64,000 nt of DNA from Kutzneria buriramensis (GTDB taxonomy: Bacteria > Actinomycetota > Actinomycetes > Mycobacteriales > Pseudonocardiaceae), in NCBI RefSeq assembly GCF_003387475.1, contig NZ_QUNO01000013.1, positions 124,001 to 188,000 on the forward strand, written 5' to 3'. Below are positions 7,840 to 15,530 of this stretch, in pieces; position 1 is the first letter of the stretch; each line of letters starts with the position of its first letter. Position numbers and translations under genes: made by a program. The notes under the pieces were generated by a model that did not search any database, was not told where the DNA came from, and saw only the letters and a program-made list of their open reading frames with translations.

Positions 7840-8721
7840 ATGGCGAACGACCTCGACCCCCGCGCCGAGCTCAGCGAGTTCCTGCGCAGCCGCCGGGCCC
7901 GGCTGACCCCGGCCGACGTGGGAATCGCCGAGTACGGGCACCGCCGCCGCGTGCCGGGCCTGCGCCGCGAGGAACTCGCTCAGCTCGCGGGCGTCTCCCC
8001 CGCGTACTACACGCGGCTGGAGCAGGGCAACGGCCGCAACGTGTCCGCCGAGGTGCTGAACGCCATCGCCGCCGCGTTGCGGCTGTCCGACACCGAGCGT
8101 GCCCACCTCGCGCGGCTGGCCAAGCCGACGCAGCAGCGGCGCCGCCCCGCCCCGCAGCGCCAACACGTCCGCCCCGCGCTGCTGGAACTGTTGTCCGCGA
8201 TGGACGTGCCGGCCTATGTCTGGGGCCGCCGCACCGAGATCCTCGCGTGGAACACCACGGCCTCCGCACTGTTCGGCGACTGGGGCAACCGCCCGCCCCA
8301 GGACCGCAACTGGGCCCGGATCACCTTTCTCGACCCCGCGTCGCGTGAGCTCTTCGTCGACTGGCACACCAAGGCCGCCGACGTCGTCGGGCAACTCCGG
8401 TTGGACGCCGGCCAGCACCCCGACGATCCGCGGCTGGCCGCCCTGGTCGGCGAACTCTCGGTGAAGAGCGACGATTTCCGGACCCTGTGGGCCACCCACA
8501 ACGTCAAGGCCAAGGCACACGGCGCCATGCGGCTCGCGCATCCGGTGGCCGGGGAGCTCAGCCTGCGCTTCGAGACGTTCACGCTGCCCGGCGAGCAGGA
8601 GCAGTCCCTGTCCACCTACCACGCCGAGCCCGGCTCCCCGTCGGTCGACGCGCTCCGCCTGATCGCCAGCTGGGGCGCCGACTGGTCGACCGCCATTGTG
8701 GACAGAAATGCCGCGAATTAG
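7840..8721 (+). CDS. XRE-family transcriptional regulator with MmyB-like ligand domain
   Basis: A 293-residue regulator. Residues 8-85 form an XRE helix-turn-helix domain with the pattern RRVPGLRREELAQLAGVS and YYTRLEQG, followed by a linker and a C-terminal MmyB-like domain (about 110-275) containing WGRRTEILAWNTTASALFGDW and WATHNVKAKAHGAMRLAHP. MmyB-type domains are thought to bind fatty acids or other small hydrophobic ligands. Genes of this family often regulate a divergent neighbour; here the divergent gene is the PL6 lyase 197 bp away, making it a candidate target. The ATG at 7840 is chosen because the sequence upstream does not belong to the domain. Confidence 0.9.
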   Translation: MANDLDPRAELSEFLRSRRARLTPADVGIAEYGHRRRVPGLRREELAQLAGVSPAYYTRLEQGNGRNVSAEVLNAIAAALRLSDTERAHLARLAKPTQQRRRPAPQRQHVRPALLELLSAMDVPAYVWGRRTEILAWNTTASALFGDWGNRPPQDRNWARITFLDPASRELFVDWHTKAADVVGQLRLDAGQHPDDPRLAALVGELSVKSDDFRTLWATHNVKAKAHGAMRLAHPVAGELSLRFETFTLPGEQEQSLSTYHAEPGSPSVDALRLIASWGADWSTAIVDRNAAN

Positions 8722-8811
8722 GCCATGCCATTCCGGAAAATCGTTCGTTGACGTTCTGTCGGTTCGCTGACCGAAGAGGCAGACAAACGGGCCGTGGCGA
8801 TAGCGCCGATC

Positions 8812-8839
8812 TTGTGAGACCCGCTCGCGGAAGTATGCT
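8812..8839 (+). promoter_or_regulatory. Possible promoter of the solute-binding lipoprotein gene
   Basis: TTGTGA (8812-8817), a 16-nt spacer and TATGCT (8834-8839) resemble a housekeeping promoter about 100 nt upstream of the start at 8942. Inferred from pattern and spacing only. Confidence 0.4.
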
Positions 8840-8941
8840 CCCGTCGCCCTGGACGCGACATCGTCCAAGTGTGTGAACGGCATGCCCGACCAGAATTCTC
8901 CGCCAGGCATGCTTCCCGTGAGTGCGTGAAAGGTTCTTCTG

Positions 8942-10168
8942 ATGTTCTCTCGCGTTGCGAGGTTCGCCGCGGTGGCGCCGGTCGCCGTGCTGTTACTGGC
9001 CGCCTGCGGCACCAACAAGAATGAAGCCGCCGGCGGCAGCGCCGGCTGCGACACCGGCAAGGGAAACCTGGTCGTCGGCGTGATCGCGCCGCTGTCCGGC
9101 GACCTGGCCGCCGTCGGCCTCGGCATCCGCAACGCGACCCAGCTGGCCGTGGACGAGGCCAACGCCAAGTGCGCGGTCAAGGGCTACAAGCTCGTCGCCG
9201 ACCCGGAGGACGACCAGGCGACGCCGCAGGTCGGCGCGCAGGCGGCGACCAAGCTGTCCTCGGACGACACAGTGCTCGGCGTGGTCGGCACGTACAACTC
9301 CTCGGTCGCCCAGGTCGTGCAGCCGATCCTCAACACCAAGCACATCCCCATGGTCTCGCCGGCCAACACCAACCCGTCGCTGACCGTGGGCCCGGACGCG
9401 GCCCACCCGAAGCGGCAGTTCGAGAACTACTTCCGGGTCTGCACCACGGATGCCTTCCAGGGCCCGTTCGGGGCGGACTACGCGGTGAAGAATGCCAACG
9501 CCAAGAACATCGTCACCATCGACGACGGCAAGACCTACGGCGTGGGCCTGGTGCAGCAGTTCACCCAGCAGGCCGTCAAGGACGGCGCGAAGGTCGTCGA
9601 CCACGAGCAGGTCAGCGAGAAGGACACCGACTTCTCCGGCGTGCTCACCAAGATCAAGCGGTTCACCCCGGACACCATCTACTACGGCGGCGAGTACCCG
9701 GTCGCCGGCCCGCTGTCGCGGCAGGCCGCGACCATGGGCCTCAAGGTGGCCATGATGGGCGGCGACGGCATCTTCGACGCCAAGTACGTCCAGCTCGGCG
9801 GGCGGGAGGGCGACCTGGCCACCTCCGTCGGCGCGCCGACCGACCAGCTCCAGACCGCGCAGGACTTCGTGAAGGCCTACAACGCCAAGGGCTTCAAGGA
9901 CCCGTACGCGGCCTACGGCGCCTTCGCCTACGACGCGGCGAACGCGATCATCGCCAGCACCGCCAAGACCCTCGGCGACGCCGGCACGTGGAGCGCCTCG
10001 CAGCGGAAGGCCGAGATCAAGAACATCGGCTCCTACAGCGCCGACGGCGCGACCGGCTCGATCGGCTTCGACGAGTTCGGCGACAGCAAGAACAAGGTGC
10101 TGTCCGTGTACCAGGTCTCGGGCGACAACTGGAAGCCCGTCCTGACCGGCACGCCGTCCGGCAACTGA
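8942..10168 (+). CDS. Branched-chain amino-acid-type ABC substrate-binding lipoprotein
   Basis: A 408-residue Liv/LIVBP-type type I periplasmic binding protein. It has a signal peptide with lipobox LLLAACGTN (Cys at about residue 22), then the classic opening VVGVIAPLSGDLAAVGLGIRN, the hinge region VLGVVGTYNSS, and MVSPANTNPSLT, which lines the ligand cleft in this family. It should be tethered outside the membrane and deliver an amino acid or similar small ligand to an ABC permease. No livHMGF-like permease or ATPase genes follow, and a strong stem-loop ends the transcript, so it is an orphan binding protein or sensor. The ligand is unknown. Confidence 0.92.
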   Translation: MFSRVARFAAVAPVAVLLLAACGTNKNEAAGGSAGCDTGKGNLVVGVIAPLSGDLAAVGLGIRNATQLAVDEANAKCAVKGYKLVADPEDDQATPQVGAQAATKLSSDDTVLGVVGTYNSSVAQVVQPILNTKHIPMVSPANTNPSLTVGPDAAHPKRQFENYFRVCTTDAFQGPFGADYAVKNANAKNIVTIDDGKTYGVGLVQQFTQQAVKDGAKVVDHEQVSEKDTDFSGVLTKIKRFTPDTIYYGGEYPVAGPLSRQAATMGLKVAMMGGDGIFDAKYVQLGGREGDLATSVGAPTDQLQTAQDFVKAYNAKGFKDPYAAYGAFAYDAANAIIASTAKTLGDAGTWSASQRKAEIKNIGSYSADGATGSIGFDEFGDSKNKVLSVYQVSGDNWKPVLTGTPSGN

Positions 10169-10175
10169 GCCCGCA

Positions 10176-10211
10176 CGCATATCCCGCGGCCGCCACGGCC
10201 GCGGGAATGCG
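10176..10211 (+). terminator. Stem-loop terminator after the binding-protein gene
   Basis: Ten-base arms CCCGCGGCCG and CGGCCGCGGG with a 3-nt loop, extended by an imperfect outer stem (CGCAT / ATGCG), start 8 nt after the stop codon. It lacks a U-run, which is usual for actinomycete intrinsic terminators. Confidence 0.7.
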
Positions 10212-10250
10212 TGGCGGCCGGGACCTGGCGCGCGCCCCGGTCGGCGCAGG

Positions 10251-10465
10251 GAGCCTCTTCGTGCTGGGCCCCGCCAACACCCTTGCCGACACCGCCAGCG
10301 GCGCGCTGGAGCGTCCGGATGCTGTTCGACCTGGACGGGGCCGCCGTCGGCACGACCATCGGCGGCGTGATCGCGCAGGTCGCGGGCCTGACCACGTCCT
10401 TCTGGCTCGCCGACGCGGTGACGCTCGTGGTCGCCGGCGCGAATCGACTGGCCCGGGTCGAGTAG
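10251..10465 (+). pseudogene. Relic of an MFS transporter C-terminus
   Basis: Two reading frames together resemble the end of a major-facilitator permease. One frame gives GSLFVLGPANTLADTASGAL, like the loop before helix 11. About 50 nt later the next frame gives RMLFDLDGAAVGTTIGGV and LTTSFWLADAVTLVV, like helices 11-12, ending at TAG. The frame change and the absence of any upstream MFS sequence (the preceding gene is an intact binding protein with its own terminator) indicate a decayed fragment. Short in-frame reading frames here have no good ribosome binding site. The call rests on resemblance, so it could still be chance coding-like sequence. Confidence 0.5.
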
Positions 10466-10535
10466 TCGGACGTCACGGTCTCATCGCCGCTGGACGGCCG
10501 ATGACACCGTGACCCGGTCCGGCCACACTCGACAG

Positions 10536-11174
10536 GTGGGATTCCTGGACAAGCTGATTCACGCCGTTCGCCGGAATTCCAGCACCGCCGACGTGCTGCG
10601 GGCGATCCATGCCCTGGCCGAGCGGATCGACTCCCCCGAGCTGGCCGGCTGGGCCGATCACGAGCTGTTCGGCTACGCCGAGGAGGACCCGGTGCCGCCC
10701 TACCGCGGCCCGTTCCCGGCGGAGGTCCGCCTCCGGCACCGCGGCCGGTCCGGCGCGATGGCCGAGCTTCCGCGCACCGCGTTCGCCGAGGAGCTCCGGC
10801 AGTCCAAGCTGATGCGCCTGTACGAGCTGACCGTGCTGGAGCCGGTCGAGCACCTCGAGGAGCTGGTCCGCGCCGGCGACAAGCTCGTGCGGCCGTGGGG
10901 CGCGGTGCACGTCGACCTGCTCAACCAGCTCATCGAGATCGGCGGCCTGACCGTCGCCCCGGTGGCCGCCGCGGAGAACCGCCTTGATCACGGGGTCGTC
11001 GGCAAGATCGTCGACGCCGTGCGGAACCGCGTGCTGGGGCTGGCGCTGAGCCTGGAGCAGGTGGCGCCGGACGCGGGCGACAAGGACGGGCCGTCCAGCG
11101 TGACGCCGGCGATGGAGGAGATCATCGCGCGGACCATCGGCTCGTCGGATCCGCGTCGTCCGGCGGATCTTTAA
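10536..11174 (+). CDS. AbiTii-domain protein (possible abortive-infection component)
   Basis: A 212-residue soluble protein whose first 110 residues follow the AbiTii pattern: GFLDKLIHAVRRNSSTADVL, then AHALAERI-like helix and ELAGWADHELFGYAEEDPVP, where a helix with a conserved Trp and ELxGY is followed by Pro-Tyr and a beta region ending in LPRTAFAEEL. AbiTii is named after a subunit of the lactococcal AbiT abortive-infection system; its molecular action is unknown. The rest is helical (VHVDLLNQLIEIGG). GTG at 10536 is used because the domain begins there; GTG at 10509 would add nine residues. No obvious partner gene lies beside it, so a defence role is inferred from the domain only. Confidence 0.7.
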   Translation: MGFLDKLIHAVRRNSSTADVLRAIHALAERIDSPELAGWADHELFGYAEEDPVPPYRGPFPAEVRLRHRGRSGAMAELPRTAFAEELRQSKLMRLYELTVLEPVEHLEELVRAGDKLVRPWGAVHVDLLNQLIEIGGLTVAPVAAAENRLDHGVVGKIVDAVRNRVLGLALSLEQVAPDAGDKDGPSSVTPAMEEIIARTIGSSDPRRPADL

Positions 11175-11240
11175 GTTCACCACGCCGTCACCGGCGATCT
11201 CGATACTCTCGGCCGCGGCATTGCGACGGACAGTGGGGAG

Positions 11241-12542
11241 ATGTCGATGAGCGATGTGACCAGGCGCGAATTCCTTGCCGGGACGGCGGGTGCGGTGGCG
11301 CTCGCCGCGGTGGGATCGAGCGTGGTGGGGTCGGGTGTGGCAGAGGCGGCTCCGCTGCCCGCGCCGGAGCAGTCCGGCATCGACCACATCGTCGTGGTGA
11401 TGATGGAGAACCGGTCCTTCGACCACTACCTGGGCTGGCTGCCCGGCGCCGACGGGCGGCAGGCCGGGCTGACCTACACCGACGCCAACGGCGTCGCCCA
11501 TCAGACGCACCACCTGACCGTGCCGCACGGCTGCGGCTTCAACGACCCGGACCACTCGTACGAGGGCGGCCGGGTGGAGTTCAACAACGGCGCCTGCGAC
11601 GGCTGGTTGCGGGCCGGCGCCAACGACGAGCTGTCCATCGGCTACTTCGAGGCCGACGACCTGGGCTTCTACGGCAGTGCCGCCCGAGACTGGACGGTGT
11701 GCGACCGGTACTTCGCGGCGATGATGGCGCCGACGTTCCCCAACCGGTTCTTCCTGCACGCCGGGCAGACCGACCGTACGACCACGTCGGTGGACAAGAT
11801 CGCCACCATGCCGGCGATCTGGGACCGGCTGAACGCCGCCGGCATCGACGGCCGCTACTTCTTCACCGACGTCCCGTACACGGCGCTGTGGGGCACCCGC
11901 CACCTCGACATCAGCCGCCCGATCCTGGAGTTCTACGCCGCCGCCGCGACCGGCACGCTGCCGGCGGTGTCGTTCGTGGAGCCGGGTTTCCTCGGCGAGG
12001 CGATCCCCGGCATGTCCCAGGACGAGCACCCGCTCGCCGACATCCGCCTCGGCCAGAACTTCCTCGCCACCGTGTACAACGCGGTGGTGTCCAGCCCGAA
12101 CTGGCCGCGCACCGCGCTCGTGATCACGTACGACGAGTGGGGCGGCTTCTTCGACCACGTGCCGCCGCCGGTCGGGCCGGACCCCAACCCCGACCTCGGC
12201 GCCGGCCTGCGCGGCTTCCGCGTGCCCTGCCTGGTGATCTCGCCGCGGTCGCCGCGCTCGACCGTCGCGCACGGCCTGTACGACCACACGTCCGTCCTCA
12301 AGATGATCGAGTGGCGGTTCGGCCTGGAGCCGCTGACGGTGCGCGACGCCGCCGCCAACAACCTGGCCGAGGTGCTGGACTTCAGCAACCCGCCGCAGCT
12401 GGCCGCGCCGCGGTACCACGTGCCGCTGCCGATCACCCTCGGCTGCCTGCTCGCGTCGGACGATCACCTGCACCACGGCGAGGACTGGCCGGAGCTGGCC
12501 ACCCGCGCCGCGGCGCTCGGCTTCGCGGTGCCGAAGCACTGA
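11241..12542 (+). CDS. Tat-exported phosphoesterase / phospholipase C family protein
   Basis: A 433-residue phosphoesterase of the acid-phosphatase/non-haemolytic phospholipase C family. The signal TRREFLAGTAG at residues 7-17 is a twin-arginine motif, so it is exported folded. The family nucleophile region HIVVVMMENRSFDHYLG follows, and later ALVITYDEWGGFFDH and DHTSVLKMIEWRFG carry metal-ligand residues of this fold. Members hydrolyse phosphatidylcholine, other phosphodiesters or phosphomonoesters, often under phosphate limitation; I cannot separate PLC from phosphatase here. The stretch before it is only 66 bp. A bidirectional stem-loop follows the stop. Confidence 0.88.
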   Translation: MSMSDVTRREFLAGTAGAVALAAVGSSVVGSGVAEAAPLPAPEQSGIDHIVVVMMENRSFDHYLGWLPGADGRQAGLTYTDANGVAHQTHHLTVPHGCGFNDPDHSYEGGRVEFNNGACDGWLRAGANDELSIGYFEADDLGFYGSAARDWTVCDRYFAAMMAPTFPNRFFLHAGQTDRTTTSVDKIATMPAIWDRLNAAGIDGRYFFTDVPYTALWGTRHLDISRPILEFYAAAATGTLPAVSFVEPGFLGEAIPGMSQDEHPLADIRLGQNFLATVYNAVVSSPNWPRTALVITYDEWGGFFDHVPPPVGPDPNPDLGAGLRGFRVPCLVISPRSPRSTVAHGLYDHTSVLKMIEWRFGLEPLTVRDAAANNLAEVLDFSNPPQLAAPRYHVPLPITLGCLLASDDHLHHGEDWPELATRAAALGFAVPKH

Positions 12543-12550
12543 CGGCACGT

Positions 12551-12582
12551 GAGTGGCTCACTCGGGTTCAAGTGAGCCACTC
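12551..12582. terminator. Bidirectional stem-loop terminator between convergent genes
   Basis: Perfect 12-base arms GAGTGGCTCACT and AGTGAGCCACTC with an 8-nt loop sit exactly between the stops of the phosphoesterase (12542) and the HAF-like gene (12584). Position and symmetry argue for termination of both transcripts. Confidence 0.8.
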
Positions 12583-12583
12583 A

Positions 12584-13498
12584 TCAGTGACATTTCCACG
12601 TCGTCGGTGCGGCGTGCGCCGAGCCCAGGATGGTGCCGTCGTCGCCGATGGAGTTCACGGTCCCCCAACCGAGTCGACGCACGGAGCCGTCCGGGCTCCA
12701 GAGGGCGGCGAGGCCGTAGATCGTGCCGGCGACCTCGCCGGAGCGGTTGACCGACACCGCGTCGAAGCCGGCCGGCAGCACGTACGGCGTGCCGCTCGGA
12801 TCCCATGCGACGGACCGGTTTCCCGCCGAGCCGATGATCCAGCTGCCGGCGGCGGCCGTCGTCCGGGAGTCGGCGGCGCCGTCCGGCAGCGCCAGCAGGG
12901 TCACGGCGCCGCCGAGGAACGTCGCCGCACGGCTGTGGCCGTCGTCGGCCGCCCAGTCCAGCACGAGCCGCCGGTCGTCGAGAATCCCGTTCATGGTCCG
13001 GAACTGGTCGGCGTGCACCAGGATCTCCACCGAGACGGTGGTGCCGGCCGGGTAGGCGAAGTACCGCTGCTGCTGGCCCTGGCGGGTCGGGTCGAAGCCC
13101 TGCACCATGTAGTCACCGGCCTGGTTGATGCCCTTGCCGGCGCTGGTGGTCACTGTCGACGTCGTGGTCACCGGTGCGATGTGACCGTCCGCGACGGTGA
13201 TCGCCCGGCCGTCGATCGAGCCGATCGCCCGGCCGTTCTTGTCGGCGCCTCGCAGACGCAGGGTGGTGAAGCCGTCCGGCAGCGGGCTCGACGTCAACTC
13301 CCCGTTGTGCCAACGCAACAACGTGCCGCGCCCGGCGCCCAGGATGTCTCCCGGCGCCGTCTGCACCAGCGCCGTCGCGACGCCGTTGTGCGGCAACGTG
13401 GTGGCGGTGCATTCGGTCGCGCCGTGTGCCACCCCCTCCACCAGCGTCGACGTCAGCGCGCCGACCGCCAGCACAGCTGCCCAGGTTCGTACCCCCAT
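12584..13498 (-). CDS. Secreted repeat protein, HAF/extracellular-repeat-like
   Basis: A 304-residue secreted protein with a signal peptide ending near GVAHGA. The mature part is built of degenerate short blocks with the form D-x-NxxGxxxG (for example GADKNGRAIGSI, SVNRSGEVAGTIYG, SIGDDGTILGSA), the pattern of HAF-type extracellular repeats that fold as a beta-propeller-like structure. No catalytic residues stand out. ATG 13498 is preferred over GTG 13504 because GAGGAG lies at ideal spacing to the ATG and overlaps the GTG. It is monocistronic, convergent with the phosphoesterase and separated from it by a shared terminator. Confidence 0.7.
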   Translation of the reverse strand: MGVRTWAAVLAVGALTSTLVEGVAHGATECTATTLPHNGVATALVQTAPGDILGAGRGTLLRWHNGELTSSPLPDGFTTLRLRGADKNGRAIGSIDGRAITVADGHIAPVTTTSTVTTSAGKGINQAGDYMVQGFDPTRQGQQQRYFAYPAGTTVSVEILVHADQFRTMNGILDDRRLVLDWAADDGHSRAATFLGGAVTLLALPDGAADSRTTAAAGSWIIGSAGNRSVAWDPSGTPYVLPAGFDAVSVNRSGEVAGTIYGLAALWSPDGSVRRLGWGTVNSIGDDGTILGSAHAAPTTWKCH

Positions 13499-13571
13499 GT
13501 CCACTCCTCACATAGATTTCTGCCCGGGGACAGGTGAGCAGCACCGTCCACGAGGGACAATCGGTTTCGCC

Positions 13572-14036
13572 CTATTTCGCCCGTTCGGGCAGGTGGACGG
13601 CGATCCTCATGACCGGCAGCACGCGGCCGTACGACACCTCGCGTTCGCCGACGCGCTCGGCGCCGAGGTGCAGGTAGAACGGCTCGGCGTTGGGGTCGGA
13701 CTCCCATTCCAGGCTGTGGAATCCGCGCTGCCCGGCCGCCGCGACGGCATGTTCGATCAGGATGCGGCCCAGGCCGGTGCCGATGGCCGTCGGGTCGACG
13801 AACAGGTCCTCCAGCCGGCCCGCCGGCGGCTCGCCGCCGAGCTGGTAGAAGCCGAGCAGCACGCCGTCGCGCTCGGCGACCACGACCCGGTCGTCGCGGA
13901 TCATGTCCGCCCGTACCGTCAGCGCTTCCCGGGCCCGGTCCATGAACTCCTGGCCGTAGCCCCAATGCGCCTTCGACCGGCGCATCAGCGCCGTGATCGC
14001 CTCGGCCTCGTCGGGTTCGGCGGACCGCAGTCGCAC
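13572..14036 (-). CDS. GNAT-family N-acetyltransferase
   Basis: A 154-residue GNAT enzyme. Motif A, which binds the acetyl-CoA pyrophosphate, reads LEDLFVDPTAIGTGLGRILIEHA (Q/RxxGxG/A form). It is preceded by the strand VVVAERDGVLLGFYQL and followed by the family ending in which SLEWESDPNAEPFYLHLGAE places the aromatic residue near CoA. It should acetylate an amine; the acceptor is unknown. GTG 14036 is chosen because GGAGG lies 5 nt before it, whereas GTG 14048 has no ribosome binding site. The gene starts 16 nt after the upstream Cys-rich hypothetical protein, with which it is probably cotranscribed. Confidence 0.88.
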   Translation of the reverse strand: MRLRSAEPDEAEAITALMRRSKAHWGYGQEFMDRAREALTVRADMIRDDRVVVAERDGVLLGFYQLGGEPPAGRLEDLFVDPTAIGTGLGRILIEHAVAAAGQRGFHSLEWESDPNAEPFYLHLGAERVGEREVSYGRVLPVMRIAVHLPERAK

Positions 14037-14051
14037 TCTTTCCTCCACCAG

Positions 14052-14396
14052 CTAGCCGACGACCCGGACCCGGCTCGGATCCGGCCACTCCGACGGCCGA
14101 TCGCCGAACCACACGTACTCGAGGTAGCTGAGCCTGCCGTCGTCCAGGAACAGGATGATCTGGCCCCGCGGCTCGTCCAGGATGTCGCCTTCCGACGGCA
14201 CGAGCCGGGACGCCAACCGGGCCGCCGGGGCGTCGTCCGACACCTCCAACGCGATCGACGGGCAGCCGCACTTGCAGCGCCCCACCACCACCGCCGACCG
14301 CGCCTGTTCACGCAGCTCGTGGACGCCGTCGAAGTCGGCCGACAGCACCAGGTCGAGCATCTGCCGTTCCCGATCGCTGAGGTGCCGCGGCGTCAC
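14052..14396 (-). CDS. Small hypothetical protein with Cys cluster
   Basis: A 114-residue protein that begins with a short helical segment HLSDRERQMLDLVLSADFDG and has a Cys motif GRCKCGCPSIAL around residue 40 that could hold a metal, followed by a beta-rich half ending in LSYLEYVWFGDRPSEWPD. The pattern recurs in actinobacterial hypothetical proteins, but I know no function. It lies just upstream of the acetyltransferase gene (16 nt between its stop and the chosen GTG) and probably shares its transcript. Confidence 0.65.
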   Translation of the reverse strand: MTPRHLSDRERQMLDLVLSADFDGVHELREQARSAVVVGRCKCGCPSIALEVSDDAPAARLASRLVPSEGDILDEPRGQIILFLDDGRLSYLEYVWFGDRPSEWPDPSRVRVVG

Positions 14397-14415
14397 CCGG
14401 CCAGCTTACGGCGGG

Positions 14416-14976
14416 TCAGCCTCGGCCCGGCCAGCTGTACTCGTAGGTGAGGGAGAACGTGCGGTGGATCCAGTCCTCAGTCGACTCCCCTTCCGCCGGC
14501 TTGGCGATCATGTCCGGTCGTATCTCCGCGATGGCCGCCGAGCAGTCGTCGGCGGCGACCAGTTCGCCGGCGCGGAAAGTCAGCTCGTGCACCTCGGCGA
14601 ACATCCAGGCCGGCCGGAATCCCATGTTCAGGTGCGGGCGGTCGTCGATGCCGCCGCTGCCGATCAGCAGGCGACCGGTGAAGGCCACCGGGACAGCCAG
14701 CCCCTGGTAGTGCCAACTCCCGAACTCCTCGTCCCGCCTCGCTCGCACGCCGTCGATCCGAGCCGGCTCGTTCTCCGAACCCAGTTCGAGCTCTCGCAGC
14801 ACCAATCGCCGATCGACGACGGCGTAGTGGCAGATCCGGCCGCGATAGCAGGCGGTATGGAGCGCCTGCGGCTCCAGGTCGTGCTCGCGCGGGTCGAACA
14901 GGCCGGTGCCGTCGACCGCCGCCACCGCGAACTGTTCTCCCTCGAAGAACACCTCGTCAGGCATCTGCGCCGTCAT
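14416..14976 (-). CDS. Conserved hypothetical protein
   Basis: A 186-residue soluble protein, mostly beta-strand by appearance: FFEGEQFAVAAVDGTGLFDP, ALHTACYRGRICHYAVVDRR, LLIGSGGIDDRPHLNMGFRP and VHELTFRAGELVAADD. It resembles unnamed bacterial proteins found beside other hypotheticals. No catalytic motif, signal peptide or membrane helix is seen. The ATG at 14976 starts MTAQMPDEVFFEG. It follows the Ala-rich lipoprotein gene by 11 bp and may be cotranscribed with it. Function unknown. Confidence 0.65.
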   Translation of the reverse strand: MTAQMPDEVFFEGEQFAVAAVDGTGLFDPREHDLEPQALHTACYRGRICHYAVVDRRLVLRELELGSENEPARIDGVRARRDEEFGSWHYQGLAVPVAFTGRLLIGSGGIDDRPHLNMGFRPAWMFAEVHELTFRAGELVAADDCSAAIAEIRPDMIAKPAEGESTEDWIHRTFSLTYEYSWPGRG

Positions 14977-14987
14977 GGCCGGAAACC

Positions 14988-15437
14988 CTAGCCCTTGCAG
15001 GCGTCCAGCTTCTGCTTGGCGCCGTCGGCGGACTTGGCCGCCTCGGCGGCCTTCTGCTTGGCGTCGGCGTCGGCGCCCTGGGCGGAGGTGACGGCCGAGA
15101 CCTGCTCGGCGGACTTGGCGATGGCCTCGGCCGAGTCGGCGGCGGCCTGCGCGACCTTGGCGGCGGACGTGGCGTCGGTGCCGGCCGAGGCCTGCGCGGC
15201 CTCGTAGTCGGCGTTGGCCTTCGCCTCCGCGTCGGCCAGGACCTTGGCGTCGGCCTGGGCCTTGGCGAGCTTGTCGTCGGCGGTCTTCTGGTCGGCGTCG
15301 GCCTTGGTCTTGGCCGTCACGGCGGTGTTGTAGGCGGCCTGCTCGGTCGTGCACGACTTCGCCTCGGACGTGGCCCCGCCGCACGCCGACATCGCCATCA
15401 CGCCGCCGAGCACGGCGGCAACCAGCACTGCACGCAT
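14988..15437 (-). CDS. Ala/Lys-rich coiled-coil lipoprotein
   Basis: A 149-residue lipoprotein. MRAVLVAAVLGGVMAMSACGG gives a signal peptide with the lipidated Cys near residue 20. Almost the whole mature chain is Ala, Lys, Asp and Glu with heptad-like spacing (TKADADQKTADDKLAKAQAD), so it should form one long helix or coiled coil projecting from the membrane, and two terminal Cys residues could pair. ATG 15437 is preferred because GGGGGG lies 6 nt upstream. Such low-complexity chains act as spacers or structural tethers in other bacteria; nothing here shows enzyme activity. Confidence 0.75.
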   Translation of the reverse strand: MRAVLVAAVLGGVMAMSACGGATSEAKSCTTEQAAYNTAVTAKTKADADQKTADDKLAKAQADAKVLADAEAKANADYEAAQASAGTDATSAAKVAQAAADSAEAIAKSAEQVSAVTSAQGADADAKQKAAEAAKSADGAKQKLDACKG

Positions 15438-15498
15438 CAGGATCCCCCCTGAGACAGACAATTCGGGGAGAGCCTACCGATATCGGACAAGGGGTTTT

Positions 15499-15523
15499 CC
15501 GGCGGCCCCGCCGGGGCCGCCGG
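15499..15523 (-). terminator. Stem-loop terminator after the methyltransferase gene
   Basis: Eleven-base perfect arms CCGGCGGCCCC and GGGGCCGCCGG with a 3-nt loop lie 8 nt beyond the methyltransferase stop codon on the minus strand. Confidence 0.7.
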
Positions 15524-15530
15524 GAACCGG

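Noticed and set aside
8875-8925. GGCATGC motifs repeated before the solute-binding gene
   Set aside because: Two short copies with unequal flanks; likely chance at this GC content.
10473-12548. A 691-codon minus-strand frame opposite the AbiTii and phosphoesterase genes
   Set aside because: Composition is Arg/His/Gly-rich, typical of antisense shadows at high GC, and the plus-strand proteins are well supported.
15000-15330. Repetitive GC pattern that might be a tandem repeat or CRISPR
   Set aside because: The repetition comes from Ala/Lys/Asp-rich coiled-coil codons; repeat units are not regular and there are no spacers.
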